Origin: JAWRCU01 sp033542235
GTDB lineage: Bacteria; Pseudomonadota; Alphaproteobacteria; Rhizobiales; Rhizobiaceae
Assembly: GCF_033542235.1 (NCBI RefSeq)
Contig: NZ_JAWRCU010000028.1
Location: 1 to 55,319, forward strand
Direction: 5' to 3'
DNA length: 55,319 bases
Shown here: positions 38,829 to 47,146 of the stretch, one piece after another
Position numbering within the stretch: the stretch's first letter is position 1
Layout: the number at the start of each line of letters is the position of its first letter
Translations under genes and position numbers: made by a program
The notes under the pieces: generated by a model
Databases searched by the model: none
What the model was told of the DNA's origin: nothing
The model's input: only the letters and a program-made list of their open reading frames with translations

Positions 38829-41800
38829 GCCTCTCTGGCCCGGATGCCATTGCACCATGTCCCGTGACCACATCAGTTCATTCTGGGTGGTTTCGCGCCT
38901 CGCCTTCGTCCATTCCATGGCGACGAAGGGCAGGATGCCCGCAGCGAGCGTGACGAGGGCGTCCGCGGCCGCAATCGGCGCAATGCCTAGAACCCGCCTC
39001 AAGAACGGGACGCACAGGCACGCCGCCTGGAGAACGGCTGTTCCGCCGAGGATTAGAGACAGCGCCCGATTTGACGGTCGTGACCGCCCGCCAAAGACGC
39101 TGTGCGATTGTGAGCGGGACGTTATCGCGTGCAGCAGCTGGGCGATGACAAGGCTGCCGAAAGTCATCGTTCTCGTGCGCGGCGAGTTCAGTCCGTAACG
39201 GGCCGCGCCGAAAAGACCGGCTCCCATCGATGCGCCACCCATGATCGCCGCCTGTGCAGCCAGGCTGCCGATCTCCCTGCGGGACAAGATCGCCGGTTCT
39301 CGCCCGGGCGGCTGGCGCAGCACGTCGGATTCGGGCGGTTCCATCGCCAGACCGATACCGGGCAGCGCATCGGTCACCAGATTTATCCACAAGAGCTGCA
39401 TCGGCGCGAGCGGCGCGCTCATGCCGATGGAAGTACCCGCCAGGACCACTAGCATCTCACTGAGGTTCGTGCTGACCAGGTATCGGATGGTCTTGCGGAC
39501 GTTGCGGTGTGTGGTTCGGCCTGTTTCGACGGCGGGGCCAAGGCTGCCTAGCTCTGCACCATCTATGACGACATCCGCGATTTCCTTGGCCGGGCTCGTG
39601 CCGCCGCGGCCGATCGCAACCCCGACATCGGCCGCCTTCAATGCGGGCCCGTCATTCACGCCGTCGCCGACCATGGCCACCCTCACGCCGGCTTCCTGGA
39701 TCGCGCGGACGATCCGCAGCTTTTGCGCTGGATTCACGCGACTGAGTGCCTGGGCACGCTGTGCCGCCCGTACGAGTTCCGCCGCGGTCATTCCATCAAT
39801 ATCAACGGCGTTGATGACCCCTAGCTTGCCGTGGCCGTTCAGCCCGACGCGCTCGCCGATCGCTTGAGCGGTCGCTTTCTGGTCGCCGGTGAGCATGATC
39901 GTGTGAATGCCTGCCCGGTGCAGTTCGTCCAGCAGCTCCGGAACCCCGGGTCGGACTTGATCGGCCATTCCGACCAGGCCGAGCCAGACCAGATCATGGA
40001 CGCCGCTGCCGTTCAACTTGGAGGCATTCCCTTGCTTGCGGGCGACGCCCAGAACGCGCAGTGCCTGGGATGCCAGCACGAGATTTTCTTGGGCGATGGC
40101 CGCCCTCCGATCAGGGGTGAGGTGTCGCTCGGTCCCGTCGGGCAGCAACTCGGCGCTGCAGCGCCGCAGGACCTCATCCGGACTCCCTTTCATGGCGATC
40201 AGCGTCCTGCCTTCTACCTGATGATGCGTGACCATGAAGCGAGACGACTCGGTCCGGTGCTGGATCGATGTGATGGGAAATCGCCTGCGGAGCGACGCGA
40301 CGTCGACACCGGCGTCGAGGGCTGCCTGGACGAGGCAGCTGTCGGTCGGGGAGCCGCTCAAATGCACGCCTTCATGGTTGTGGGCAATGCGCGCGTCGTT
40401 GCACAGCGCGGACGTTTCCAGGAGTTCGCGCAGCGGACCGCTCACGCCGACGGGCTCGCGGGCGCCGTTGATGGAATACGCCTTGTCTCCGATCCGCACC
40501 GTCTCCACGGCAATCTGGCCGAGCGTGAGCGTTCCCGTCTTGTCGAAACAGACAAGCTCTACCCCAGCGAGCGTCTCCACCGCCTCCAACTTGCGGATGA
40601 GGACCCCTTTGCGCCGCAGCTTCTCTACGCCGAGCGCCAGCGTGGTCGTCGCCACCATAGGCAGGCCTTCCGGGACGGCGGCAACGGCGACGGACAGCGA
40701 CGAACGCGCCATCTGCAGGAAACTGAAGCCGCGCAGCCAACCGCCCAACACAAGGAGCGCACAAGCACCGATCGTCATCCAGCCCAGCCGTCGGCCCAGA
40801 TTGCCGAGATCTCGTTGGATGGGCGTTTCAGGCGCCACTGTCTCCGCCACCAGCCGCTGGATACGACCGGCCTGCGTGAACGGGCCCGTTGCGACGACGA
40901 TTGCGCGTGCGCTGCCGCCGGTCACCATCGTCCCGCGATAGATCATGTTCGAACGCGACCCGAGGGGTAGCTTGGCCTTTCTGATCGTAGCGGCGGTCTT
41001 GGACACCGGTACGCTTTCACCCGTCAGGATCGCTTCGCTGACCGTCAGGGCGTCCGCGCTTATGAGACGCGCGTCCGCCGGAACGACATCGCCTCGCCCT
41101 ACCCAGAGGATATCGGCGGGAACGATGTCCCGCACCGGAACAGCAGATAGCACGCCTTCGCGCATCACCTTCGTTGTGCGCGGGCCCTCGCTTTCCAAAC
41201 TTCGGATCGTTCGTTCCGCCCGGCTCTCCGTGTAATAGCCAATAGCGGCATTGATGCCGACCACGCTGAGGATTGCCGCCGCCTCCAATGCTCCGCCTGT
41301 CAGGATCGAGATCGCTGCGGCCCCCAGCAACATCCCAACCGGCAAGCTTTGGAACTGCTCGAGGAGGATACTCGTGCTCGAGCGCGCGCGCATGGCCTGG
41401 AGCACGTTGGGACCGGTGCTCGCCAGGCGGGCGCGCGCATTCTGTCGCGATAATCCTTCATCTGCAGAAACCTCGAGCATCGCGCCCACGCGCCGGGGCG
41501 AAAGCGTGTGCCACTCGGGCCCAGCGTCGGGATGTCGCCCTGCCGCGACGGGGTCGCCCCGCAGGAGGGCCGCGAGATACTCGATGATGGTGTCGAGCGA
41601 TGTCTTCGGCTCGAAATGGACCAGGAGGTTTCCTGTCAGGGCGCTCGCGCCTACGCTGGATACGCCCGGCGCACCGCGACCTCCTCGTTCCAGCAGTTCC
41701 TTGATCGCAGGCGATGCTTGCAGGCCTGCGACCTTCAGCCTGACGCGGCCGGGCACGGCAGCGTGAACTGGCACGATGGAAGGTACGGGGCCAAACCCAG

Positions 41801-41912
41801 GCGCCGGCTCCTTTGCCGGACTGGCAGCGCTCATCTTGCGCTTTCGGCGCAGCGGTGGCTCCGCAAACCTGGCAGCATCGGCGGTCGGTCGAGTGACATT
41901 GCCCGAGTGCAT
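38823..41912 (-). CDS. P-type ATPase of the P2A (calcium pump-like) class with HMA-like N-terminus
   Basis: A 1029-residue cation pump. Residues 45-120 form an HMA-like domain (VPGRVRLKVAG at 53-63) without CxxC. The TGES motif is at 297-300, PEGLP at 414-418, the phosphorylated Asp457 in DKTGT, KGS at 575, TGD at 675 and GDGVND at 749-754. Residues matching SERCA calcium site ligands are present: N816 and E819 in STNLSEM, and N844, T847, D848 in WINLVTD. This puts it in the P2A group (Ca, perhaps Mn), not the P1B heavy-metal group. It is probably transcribed with the two DUF5132 genes upstream. GGAAGGA precedes the ATG at 41912. Confidence 0.92.
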   Translation of the reverse strand: MHSGNVTRPTADAARFAEPPLRRKRKMSAASPAKEPAPGFGPVPSIVPVHAAVPGRVRLKVAGLQASPAIKELLERGGRGAPGVSSVGASALTGNLLVHFEPKTSLDTIIEYLAALLRGDPVAAGRHPDAGPEWHTLSPRRVGAMLEVSADEGLSRQNARARLASTGPNVLQAMRARSSTSILLEQFQSLPVGMLLGAAAISILTGGALEAAAILSVVGINAAIGYYTESRAERTIRSLESEGPRTTKVMREGVLSAVPVRDIVPADILWVGRGDVVPADARLISADALTVSEAILTGESVPVSKTAATIRKAKLPLGSRSNMIYRGTMVTGGSARAIVVATGPFTQAGRIQRLVAETVAPETPIQRDLGNLGRRLGWMTIGACALLVLGGWLRGFSFLQMARSSLSVAVAAVPEGLPMVATTTLALGVEKLRRKGVLIRKLEAVETLAGVELVCFDKTGTLTLGQIAVETVRIGDKAYSINGAREPVGVSGPLRELLETSALCNDARIAHNHEGVHLSGSPTDSCLVQAALDAGVDVASLRRRFPITSIQHRTESSRFMVTHHQVEGRTLIAMKGSPDEVLRRCSAELLPDGTERHLTPDRRAAIAQENLVLASQALRVLGVARKQGNASKLNGSGVHDLVWLGLVGMADQVRPGVPELLDELHRAGIHTIMLTGDQKATAQAIGERVGLNGHGKLGVINAVDIDGMTAAELVRAAQRAQALSRVNPAQKLRIVRAIQEAGVRVAMVGDGVNDGPALKAADVGVAIGRGGTSPAKEIADVVIDGAELGSLGPAVETGRTTHRNVRKTIRYLVSTNLSEMLVVLAGTSIGMSAPLAPMQLLWINLVTDALPGIGLAMEPPESDVLRQPPGREPAILSRREIGSLAAQAAIMGGASMGAGLFGAARYGLNSPRTRTMTFGSLVIAQLLHAITSRSQSHSVFGGRSRPSNRALSLILGGTAVLQAACLCVPFLRRVLGIAPIAAADALVTLAAGILPFVAMEWTKARRETTQNELMWSRDMVQWHPGQRGA

Positions 41913-41973
41913 GTGGTCCCTTCCGCCGCCGAGGCCGGCAGAGTCACCGGTTCACGATCATAGAGCTTGAGAG

Positions 41974-42273
41974 CTAAGTACCGGCGGGACGTGCGGGCTT
42001 GCCCTCCGCGGGCCGTCGCGCAATGCCCTTCGTTTCAGTCTCCAACTCGGACATTTCGGATCTGGCTTCGGCAACGAGGTCGGAGGCCTGCTCGTTCAGC
42101 TCTGCTACCGCAACCCGGGCCTGGTCGTAGGCCACCAGGCCGGCCTTCAGAACCGTCTTGGCGAGCGGACGCAACACAGGGACTGCCAGCGGCGCCAGGA
42201 CGACAGCGCCGATACCGATTGCCAGACCGGTTACGATATTGCCGCCTTTCAGTGCGTCTTCTATGAGTGCCAT
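41974..42273 (-). CDS. DUF5132 family small membrane protein
   Basis: 99 residues from the ATG at 42273 (MALIEDALKGGNIVTG), preceded by GAGGCAG. A glycine-rich membrane segment (about 10-32, IVTGLAIGIGAVVLAPLAV) is followed by VLRPLAKTVLKAGLVAYDQ and an acidic helical tail. It is 61 bases upstream of the P-ATPase and a paralogue of the next gene. The layout, a glycine-rich helix plus amphipathic tail beside a P-ATPase, recalls the PacL proteins of mycobacteria; this analogy is an inference. Confidence 0.8.
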   Translation of the reverse strand: MALIEDALKGGNIVTGLAIGIGAVVLAPLAVPVLRPLAKTVLKAGLVAYDQARVAVAELNEQASDLVAEARSEMSELETETKGIARRPAEGKPARPAGT

Positions 42274-42321
42274 TGGGACTGCCTCTTGTTCTCTCTCCAC
42301 CCCTCCTTGGTCGAGCAGCGC

Positions 42322-42612
42322 TCAGATCGCGGCTCGGTGGTTCTTGTCGCCGTCAGGACGCGCTTTGGGCTTCGGCTGCTGGACAGTCGAGTTACGCTCC
42401 TCTTCAATTTCTGACCTGACTTCGGCGAGGATGTCTCCGGTGCGCTCACTGAGTTCAGCGAATGCAACCTTCGCCTGATCGGTTGCCGCCAGTCCGGCTT
42501 TGAGTATCGACCTGCCGAACGGCTTGAGGATCGGGGCGACCAGAGGTGCAAGCAGCCCTCCTCCGATGCCGATCGCCAAACCGGCAAGGATATTGGCTCC
42601 CTTGAGCGCCAT
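42322..42612 (-). CDS. DUF5132 family small membrane protein
   Basis: 96 residues from the ATG at 42612 (MALKGANILAGLAIGIGGGL), with GGGAG eight bases upstream. It is clearly a paralogue of the neighbouring protein: same glycine-rich helix, ILKPFGRSILKAGLAATDQAKVAF, and a charged tail ending in lysine-rich sequence. A tandem duplication is likely. It is the first gene of the presumed three-gene unit with the P-ATPase. Confidence 0.8.
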   Translation of the reverse strand: MALKGANILAGLAIGIGGGLLAPLVAPILKPFGRSILKAGLAATDQAKVAFAELSERTGDILAEVRSEIEEERNSTVQQPKPKARPDGDKNHRAAI

Positions 42613-43016
42613 GCCTTGCTCCCTCTGGTTTGATGAATTCTGAGCTAGGATGGGCTCCAACGAATGGCCGCCGGAGCGGTTCCACGTGATCACCGAATTT
42701 TGTCACCAATTTGTCGCCTGACAGTCACATTGAAGAAGCCCGAATACCGCCACGGCGTATTCGCGCAAATGCGAGAGCTTTCCGCCCGCGCGTCCATCGA
42801 AGCACCGCCTCCCTTTGCGGGGAAAAGCAAACTGTCCCCGTCGCCCCGCGGCTGAAACAACCGAAACACGAAGGGCCGCTCCGGAGCACATTACCGAAAC
42901 GTCGCCCGGCTAGATTCGCCGCTACAGCCAATCGCCGCGGCTGAGGCACCGGGATAGCGAACTGCGTCCGCGCGGCCGCGGCAGATCGGCACTGCCCCTC
43001 CCTGTGGAGTGATCCC
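42613..43016. other. Intergenic region with one REP-like copy
   Basis: About 400 bases between divergent genes. At 42813-42840 lies a single REP-like half, TTTGCGGGGAAAAGCAAACT followed by GTCCCCG, without a convincing partner. No gene is supported. Promoters for the DUF5132 unit and the zincin-OmpA gene are expected here, but none is clear. Confidence 0.55.
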
Positions 43017-44051
43017 ATGGCTTGGTTCCGTCCTGCCCACCTCTTCAGAAAGCTCACGACACACGAGCGCAGCCTCGCATGGCACGTCTTCCATCATTCG
43101 CTGCCAGCGCTCGACACGATCGGCGTGACAGACGGCCTCGGCGACGACGGTTCCATCTGGACGCTCGATCGTTCGTTCCTCGAGTTCCTTCAGAGCGGCC
43201 CGCCCGCATCTCTCGACCGGCTGAAGTATTTCCTGAATTTCGGCGAAGCCGTGCATTGGGACCTGGCGGACGACAAACCCCTGCAGCGCGCCGTTCCGGG
43301 CTATCCCGACCGAGCAAGGGACGTGTTCGTTCACGAGATGACTCACGTCTGGCAGTTCCACCGCGGAGACAGCGTGAAGCTCCGCAGCATCTACGCGCAG
43401 AAGATTGGCGCGGGCTACGAGTTCACGCGTGGAGCACCATGGAAGGAATATAATGTCGAGCAGCAGGCGCACATCGTCGAAAGCTGGAACCGAGAACGCA
43501 CGGACAGGGGCGAGAATGACGAGCTGTTCCCCTACATCCACTACATCATAAGGCGGGAGGGCCAGTGGAAACTATCAACTGACGAATACTGGTCGAAGTC
43601 CCTTGCGGAGCTTCAGCTCATGCTCGACGGCGAGCGGGGCAAGGACACCATGACCAATGACGGGCCGACGCGGGTCACGGTCGGTGACGACTCCATGGTG
43701 ATGGTGCTGGGCGGCGACGTGCTTTTCGATTTCGACAAGGCGATCGTGAAACCCGAAGCGGAAGCGATCCTTCACCAGGCGGCGGCGACGATCAAGGCAA
43801 GGACGACGCCCCGTCTCCGTTCGATCGACATCAACGGCTATGCCGACAGCACCGGTGCGGCAGCGTACAACCAAAACCTGTCCGAGCGACGGGCGAAGGC
43901 CGTGGCCGACTGGTTCACGTCGCGAAGTCTCCTCCCCGCGCATCTCGTGAAAACGCAAGGTTTTGGAGAGGCCAACCCGCGCGTCCCCAACACCACATCG
44001 CAGAACCGCGCCAAGAACCGCCGCGTCGAGATCGTGATGTGGAACAACTGA
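43017..44051 (+). CDS. Zincin-like metallopeptidase domain fused to an OmpA peptidoglycan-binding domain
   Basis: A 344-residue protein with no signal peptide. Residues 100-160 carry HEMTH (H106-H110) followed by VWQFHRG and a downstream Glu148 in YNVEQQAHIVE, the ligands of a zincin. This resembles the DUF4157 (eCIS core) and 'Vgr-related' proteins. Residues 224-343 are an OmpA C-terminal domain with GYADSTG (D277) and LSERRAKAV (R292), the diaminopimelate-binding pair. Together these suggest a peptidoglycan-attached or delivered protease. The lack of a signal is odd for a wall-binding domain. ATG at 43017 follows GGAG. Confidence 0.75.
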   Translation: MAWFRPAHLFRKLTTHERSLAWHVFHHSLPALDTIGVTDGLGDDGSIWTLDRSFLEFLQSGPPASLDRLKYFLNFGEAVHWDLADDKPLQRAVPGYPDRARDVFVHEMTHVWQFHRGDSVKLRSIYAQKIGAGYEFTRGAPWKEYNVEQQAHIVESWNRERTDRGENDELFPYIHYIIRREGQWKLSTDEYWSKSLAELQLMLDGERGKDTMTNDGPTRVTVGDDSMVMVLGGDVLFDFDKAIVKPEAEAILHQAAATIKARTTPRLRSIDINGYADSTGAAAYNQNLSERRAKAVADWFTSRSLLPAHLVKTQGFGEANPRVPNTTSQNRAKNRRVEIVMWNN

Positions 44052-44066
44052 GTGAAGCGCTCGCGA

Positions 44067-44133
44067 TTAGCCAATCTCCCCCCTTGCGGGAGAGATGGCC
44101 GCCAGGCCAGAGGGGGGCGCTGTATCGCCAGTT
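44067..44133. repeat. Direct repeat copy 1 (TTAGCCAATCTCCC element)
   Basis: TTAGCCAATCTCCCCCCTTG with a GCGGGAGAG arm, then a GGCCGCCAGGCC dyad and GAGGGGGGCGCTGT. A second diverged copy begins at 44680. Elements like this are scattered in Rhizobiales intergenic DNA. The two copies bracket the toxin-antitoxin remnant. Confidence 0.65.
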
Positions 44134-44208
44134 TTTGTCCGAGCGGGCAATTCCGGTGCACGGGCCGTAGCGCTTGCCGTCGGCGCAGCGAGTGTTATTC
44201 TCTCGGCC

Positions 44209-44409
44209 ATGACCAAACTCGATCAGATCGAAAAATCCATCGCCAGCTTGTCTGACGACGAGTTCAAAGAGCTCGTTGCCTGGTTCGACGAGTTGCGTTG
44301 GCAGCGCTGGGATCGTCAGTTCGAGAATGATGTGAAAGCGGGCCGCTTGGACAGGCTCATTACTGAAGCCAGAGCGGAGATAGCGGCCGGCAAGACACGG
44401 CCGTTGTGA
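44209..44409 (+). CDS. Antitoxin-like protein of a type II toxin-antitoxin module
   Basis: A 66-residue acidic and helical protein from the ATG at 44209 (MTKLDQIEKSIASLSDDEF), with KELVAWFDELRWQRWDRQFENDV in the middle. It fits small antitoxins paired with RelE/ParE-like toxins. The stop overlaps the first codon of the toxin remnant, GTG in TTGTGAC. No ribosome binding site is strong. The toxin is broken, so the antitoxin is now alone. Confidence 0.7.
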   Translation: MTKLDQIEKSIASLSDDEFKELVAWFDELRWQRWDRQFENDVKAGRLDRLITEARAEIAAGKTRPL

Positions 44410-44658
44410 CGCACCGCGCTACTTCAAGCTTCTGGCGGTGCTATAAACAACTGCCGGAAAGCGCTCGCCATCTGGCCGACAAGAACTTTCAGCTCCTAAA
44501 GGAGAACCACGCCACCCCTCGCTGCAGCTGAAGAAGACCGGAGAACTCTGGTCGGCGCGTGTAGGAAATCATCACCGGGCGCTCGCCCTGGAAAAGCACC
44601 GAGGCTCACCTGGATATGGATCGGCACGCATGCCGAATACGACAAGTTGCTAAGCTGA
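44406..44658 (+). pseudogene. Frameshifted RelE/ParE-family toxin
   Basis: From the GTG at 44406 the frame reads VTHRATSSFWRCYKQLPESA and LADKNFQLLKENH, then meets a stop. The sequence continues in another frame as PSLQLKKTGELWSARVG then HHRALALEK, and in a third as TWIWIGTHAEYDKLLS to the TGA at 44656. Together these spell one RelE-like toxin of about 83 residues, so at least two frameshifts have disabled it. A sequencing error is possible but two independent shifts make decay more likely. Confidence 0.78.
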
Positions 44659-44679
44659 CTACGCAATGCCCGCTGTTGG

Positions 44680-44740
44680 TTAGCCAATCTCCCTATGGGG
44701 GGATCTCCTGCAGGACACAGGGGGCGCTGTCCCGCCTATC
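44680..44740. repeat. Direct repeat copy 2 (TTAGCCAATCTCCC element)
   Basis: TTAGCCAATCTCCCTATGGG is followed by GATCTCCTGCAGGACACAGG and GGGCGCTGTCCCGCC. It matches the copy at 44067-44133 in order and ends, with changes in the middle. It lies just after the toxin remnant. Confidence 0.6.
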
Positions 44741-44806
44741 CTCGCAGTATCGGCAATCCCACTGTTGTGGTCCGGAATTTCACGCGCAGCTCGCCACCCT
44801 GGATAC

Positions 44807-45012
44807 TCAAAACGAAAACGTCGCTCGGCGAATCTCCTCTGTCAGGATGTGCAGGATCAGCATCTGCCGCACGTCGGCTTCACCGATGCTCGGGTTGATG
44901 GAGTCCTTGGCGTGGCGTAGGAATTTTTCGGCCGCCTGCTGAAATTGCGGATTGCCTGGACAGGATAGGCCGACTCGATGCGGCCCCTGAGCGCTTCGAG
45001 AACCGCCGTTGC
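44807..45012 (-). pseudogene. C-terminal remnant of a restriction-type (ISP-like) helicase
   Basis: In one minus-strand frame the sequence reads ATAVLEALRGRIESAYPVQ, and after a frameshift FQQAAEKFLRHAKDSINPS and IGEADVRQMLILHILTEEI. The last part resembles the helical end of type ISP restriction-modification or related DEAD-box helicases ('SINP...REMLIQHILTE'). Only about 65 residues remain and the N-terminal part is missing. It is a decayed fragment of a defence gene beside the broken toxin module. Confidence 0.5.
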
Positions 45013-45083
45013 ATGTCGCAGCCGCGGAAGCCCCGGAGGTATCGCCCCTTAAGCAAGCATGAATGCAAGTGCGCCGAGGGAGC

Positions 45084-46634
45084 CTACCTCCAGAAAACCT
45101 TCGTCTCCTCAAGGTCCTTCCAGAGCGATTTCGCGCCGGTCCAGCTATGCTCGGCGCGAGCCTGGCTGGCACCGACCACCCAGCCGACCGCGCGCTCTGC
45201 TCCGGCTTCGTGAAGGCGTGACGCGGCATCGCGGGCAAACATCGTCTTCACCAGCGTCGCGTCATTGAGATCGCCGAACGCCGTCTGTAGCTTCTTCAGC
45301 CGTTTCAGGAACGGCTGGATGCGCTTCTCGGGATAGAGCGGGCCGAAGAACTCGACCGCGTAGCGCAGCTTCTTGAGCTCCTTGCGCAGCTCGTGGCGTT
45401 GCTGGGGATCGAGCGTTTCCAGATCGGCCGCGAGCTTGCGGGCCTTCTTCCAGCGCTTGCCGAGCGCCTTTTCAGCGAGAGCTGCGACCGGCTGGGCGAG
45501 CCGCCCGGTCTGCTCGAAGTCGTTGGGCGAGAGCCAGCCGCGGGCCTCGGTAAAACGCGCGAGGTCGATGATGAAGGCCTGCGCGCGAGCCGCGGCAAGG
45601 AGTGCGCGCAGTTCGCCGCGCCGCGCCGCCGTCTCTGCGTCGAGCGCGTCGGCAAGCGCGGCGAGCGTCGGCTCGTCCTGATGGGCGACGGCTTCGCGTC
45701 GCACGATCTCGCCCGCCACCACGTCGAGGTCGCGCACGCGCCCGACCTCCTGACCGAGCCAGCGCGCCTCGCTGGAGAGCCGATCCCCTTCCGGGCTCTT
45801 CAGGACGGGTTTGAAGACCGAGAATGCGCTTCTGAGCCGCCTCAGCCCGACGCGAAGCTGATGCGGCCCCTCCACATTATCGAGCTTCAGCACAACAGCG
45901 ATGTTCTCGGCTACCTGGTCGAGGCATTCGCGCAGCACGTCGCGGGCTGCTGTCTCGGCCGTCTGCTCCGCCTCCAGCGGAACCGTCTCGGCGTTGCGCG
46001 GAGCGAGCGGCGGGTCGATGTGCCCTTTTTCCGACAACAGATAGCCGCGCGCTGCCTTGGAAAGCCGGGAAAATCGCAGGCCACCCTCCGGGAACAGCGT
46101 TTGCGCGATGTCGAACAGCTTGGCGGGGCTGCCCTTGAGAAGCTCGATCTCTGCTTCGGCGAGCCTGGCCGAGCGGCCTTCCGCGCGAATTTCGCCGATG
46201 TCGACTGCGAGCTCTGCGCACGTGCCGTCCTCGAGCGAAACCTCGCCTGCCGTGCGCCTGATCAGGGTTTCGCAGACCGGCCGAAGCGACGCCCCGTTGA
46301 GGCAGTGGAAAACCTTGTCGCGCATCGCCATGTCCGGGATAGCGTGAATGTCGACCCTGCCCCCGGGAGCGGGGTTCTCCACCTCGCCGACTTGCGACAG
46401 GCCACCATGCAGCTGCCCGCCCGCCTTGACGGTCTGGATCCAGCGCCGCCCATCGCGTCTCAGCCTGAGCGCAATGCCGGCCTGCTTCAGCGCATGCTCG
46501 GGGGTGTCGAGATATATGCTTTTGAGCATTCTCGTCGTCGGCTTGCCGCTGATGAGCTTCGAGGCCTTGGCGCGAGCCCACAGCCCCTTGCTCGCCGCCT
46601 CCTCGATCAGGAACTTCAGCTCGATTTCGCTCAT
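45084..46634 (-). CDS. CYTH and CHAD domain-containing protein
   Basis: A 516-residue protein. The N-terminal CYTH domain (1-200) begins SEIELKF, the ExExK motif (E3, E5, K7) that binds metal and triphosphate. The C-terminal CHAD domain (about 220-510) has the basic, histidine-containing helices HQLRVGLRRLRSAFSVFKPV and HELRKELKKLRYAVEFFGPLY. Such fusions are inorganic triphosphatases (as YgiF) and the CHAD part binds polyphosphate. Found widely near phosphate genes, but none is seen here. Start ATG at 46634. Confidence 0.92.
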   Translation of the reverse strand: MSEIELKFLIEEAASKGLWARAKASKLISGKPTTRMLKSIYLDTPEHALKQAGIALRLRRDGRRWIQTVKAGGQLHGGLSQVGEVENPAPGGRVDIHAIPDMAMRDKVFHCLNGASLRPVCETLIRRTAGEVSLEDGTCAELAVDIGEIRAEGRSARLAEAEIELLKGSPAKLFDIAQTLFPEGGLRFSRLSKAARGYLLSEKGHIDPPLAPRNAETVPLEAEQTAETAARDVLRECLDQVAENIAVVLKLDNVEGPHQLRVGLRRLRSAFSVFKPVLKSPEGDRLSSEARWLGQEVGRVRDLDVVAGEIVRREAVAHQDEPTLAALADALDAETAARRGELRALLAAARAQAFIIDLARFTEARGWLSPNDFEQTGRLAQPVAALAEKALGKRWKKARKLAADLETLDPQQRHELRKELKKLRYAVEFFGPLYPEKRIQPFLKRLKKLQTAFGDLNDATLVKTMFARDAASRLHEAGAERAVGWVVGASQARAEHSWTGAKSLWKDLEETKVFWR

Positions 46635-46726
46635 GGCAGCTTTGTGACGCTTTTGTTACGCCTACCGCAGCTCAATAGCATACGCAACGACGCCAAGTAT
46701 TGCGCGATATCACTGTGGGGCGCTGC

Positions 46727-46746
46727 GGACAGTTTGCTTGTTTCGG
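46727..46746. repeat. REP-like half element
   Basis: GGACAGTTTGCTTGTTTCGG matches the core of the REP-like family (GACAGTTTGCTTTTCGG) with one insertion. The partner arm is not recognisable. It lies between the CYTH-CHAD start and the next gene end. Confidence 0.5.
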
Positions 46747-46813
46747 TCGTAAGCTTTTGCCCCATGTAAATGCGTACTTGCCGTAATACGCAAACGTCTC
46801 CGGCACCTCTTCT

Positions 46814-47050
46814 TCAGCAAGGCCCGCATTCCCGGTTCGCCAGCTCGATGAGGTTCCTGATCGCCTGAATGCCAAGCCTGTTCAGCGGCGGGCGGCCCGA
46901 CACGATGTCGATACGCATGGCGATCTGCTCGGCCGCAGCGTCGGCAAGGTCTTCGAGCCGCGTGATCCCCGCCTCCTCGAGATAGGCGATCATTCGCGGG
47001 CCGATCGAATAGGCCCTGAGCATGCGTGCCCTTTCGCTCGCCTCGATCAT
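46814..47050 (-). CDS. Small helix-hairpin-helix protein
   Basis: 78 residues from the ATG at 47050, with GGGAGG upstream. RAYSIGPRMIAYLEEAGITRLEDLADAAAE is a helix-hairpin-helix with the G-x-G type turn, followed by a second helix pair and GIQAIRNLIELANRECG. Such motifs bind DNA backbones or mediate pairing. It is the sole minus-strand gene here and is divergent from the flippase gene. Function unknown. Confidence 0.75.
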   Translation of the reverse strand: MIEASERARMLRAYSIGPRMIAYLEEAGITRLEDLADAAAEQIAMRIDIVSGRPPLNRLGIQAIRNLIELANRECGPC

Positions 47051-47146
47051 GCGCAACCGGCCTCCCTGCCCTGATCCGACCCAACCGTTTCTTAAAGAGT
47101 TTTCAATAGAGCACGACCGGATACGATGGAACACTGGGAGTAGCGC

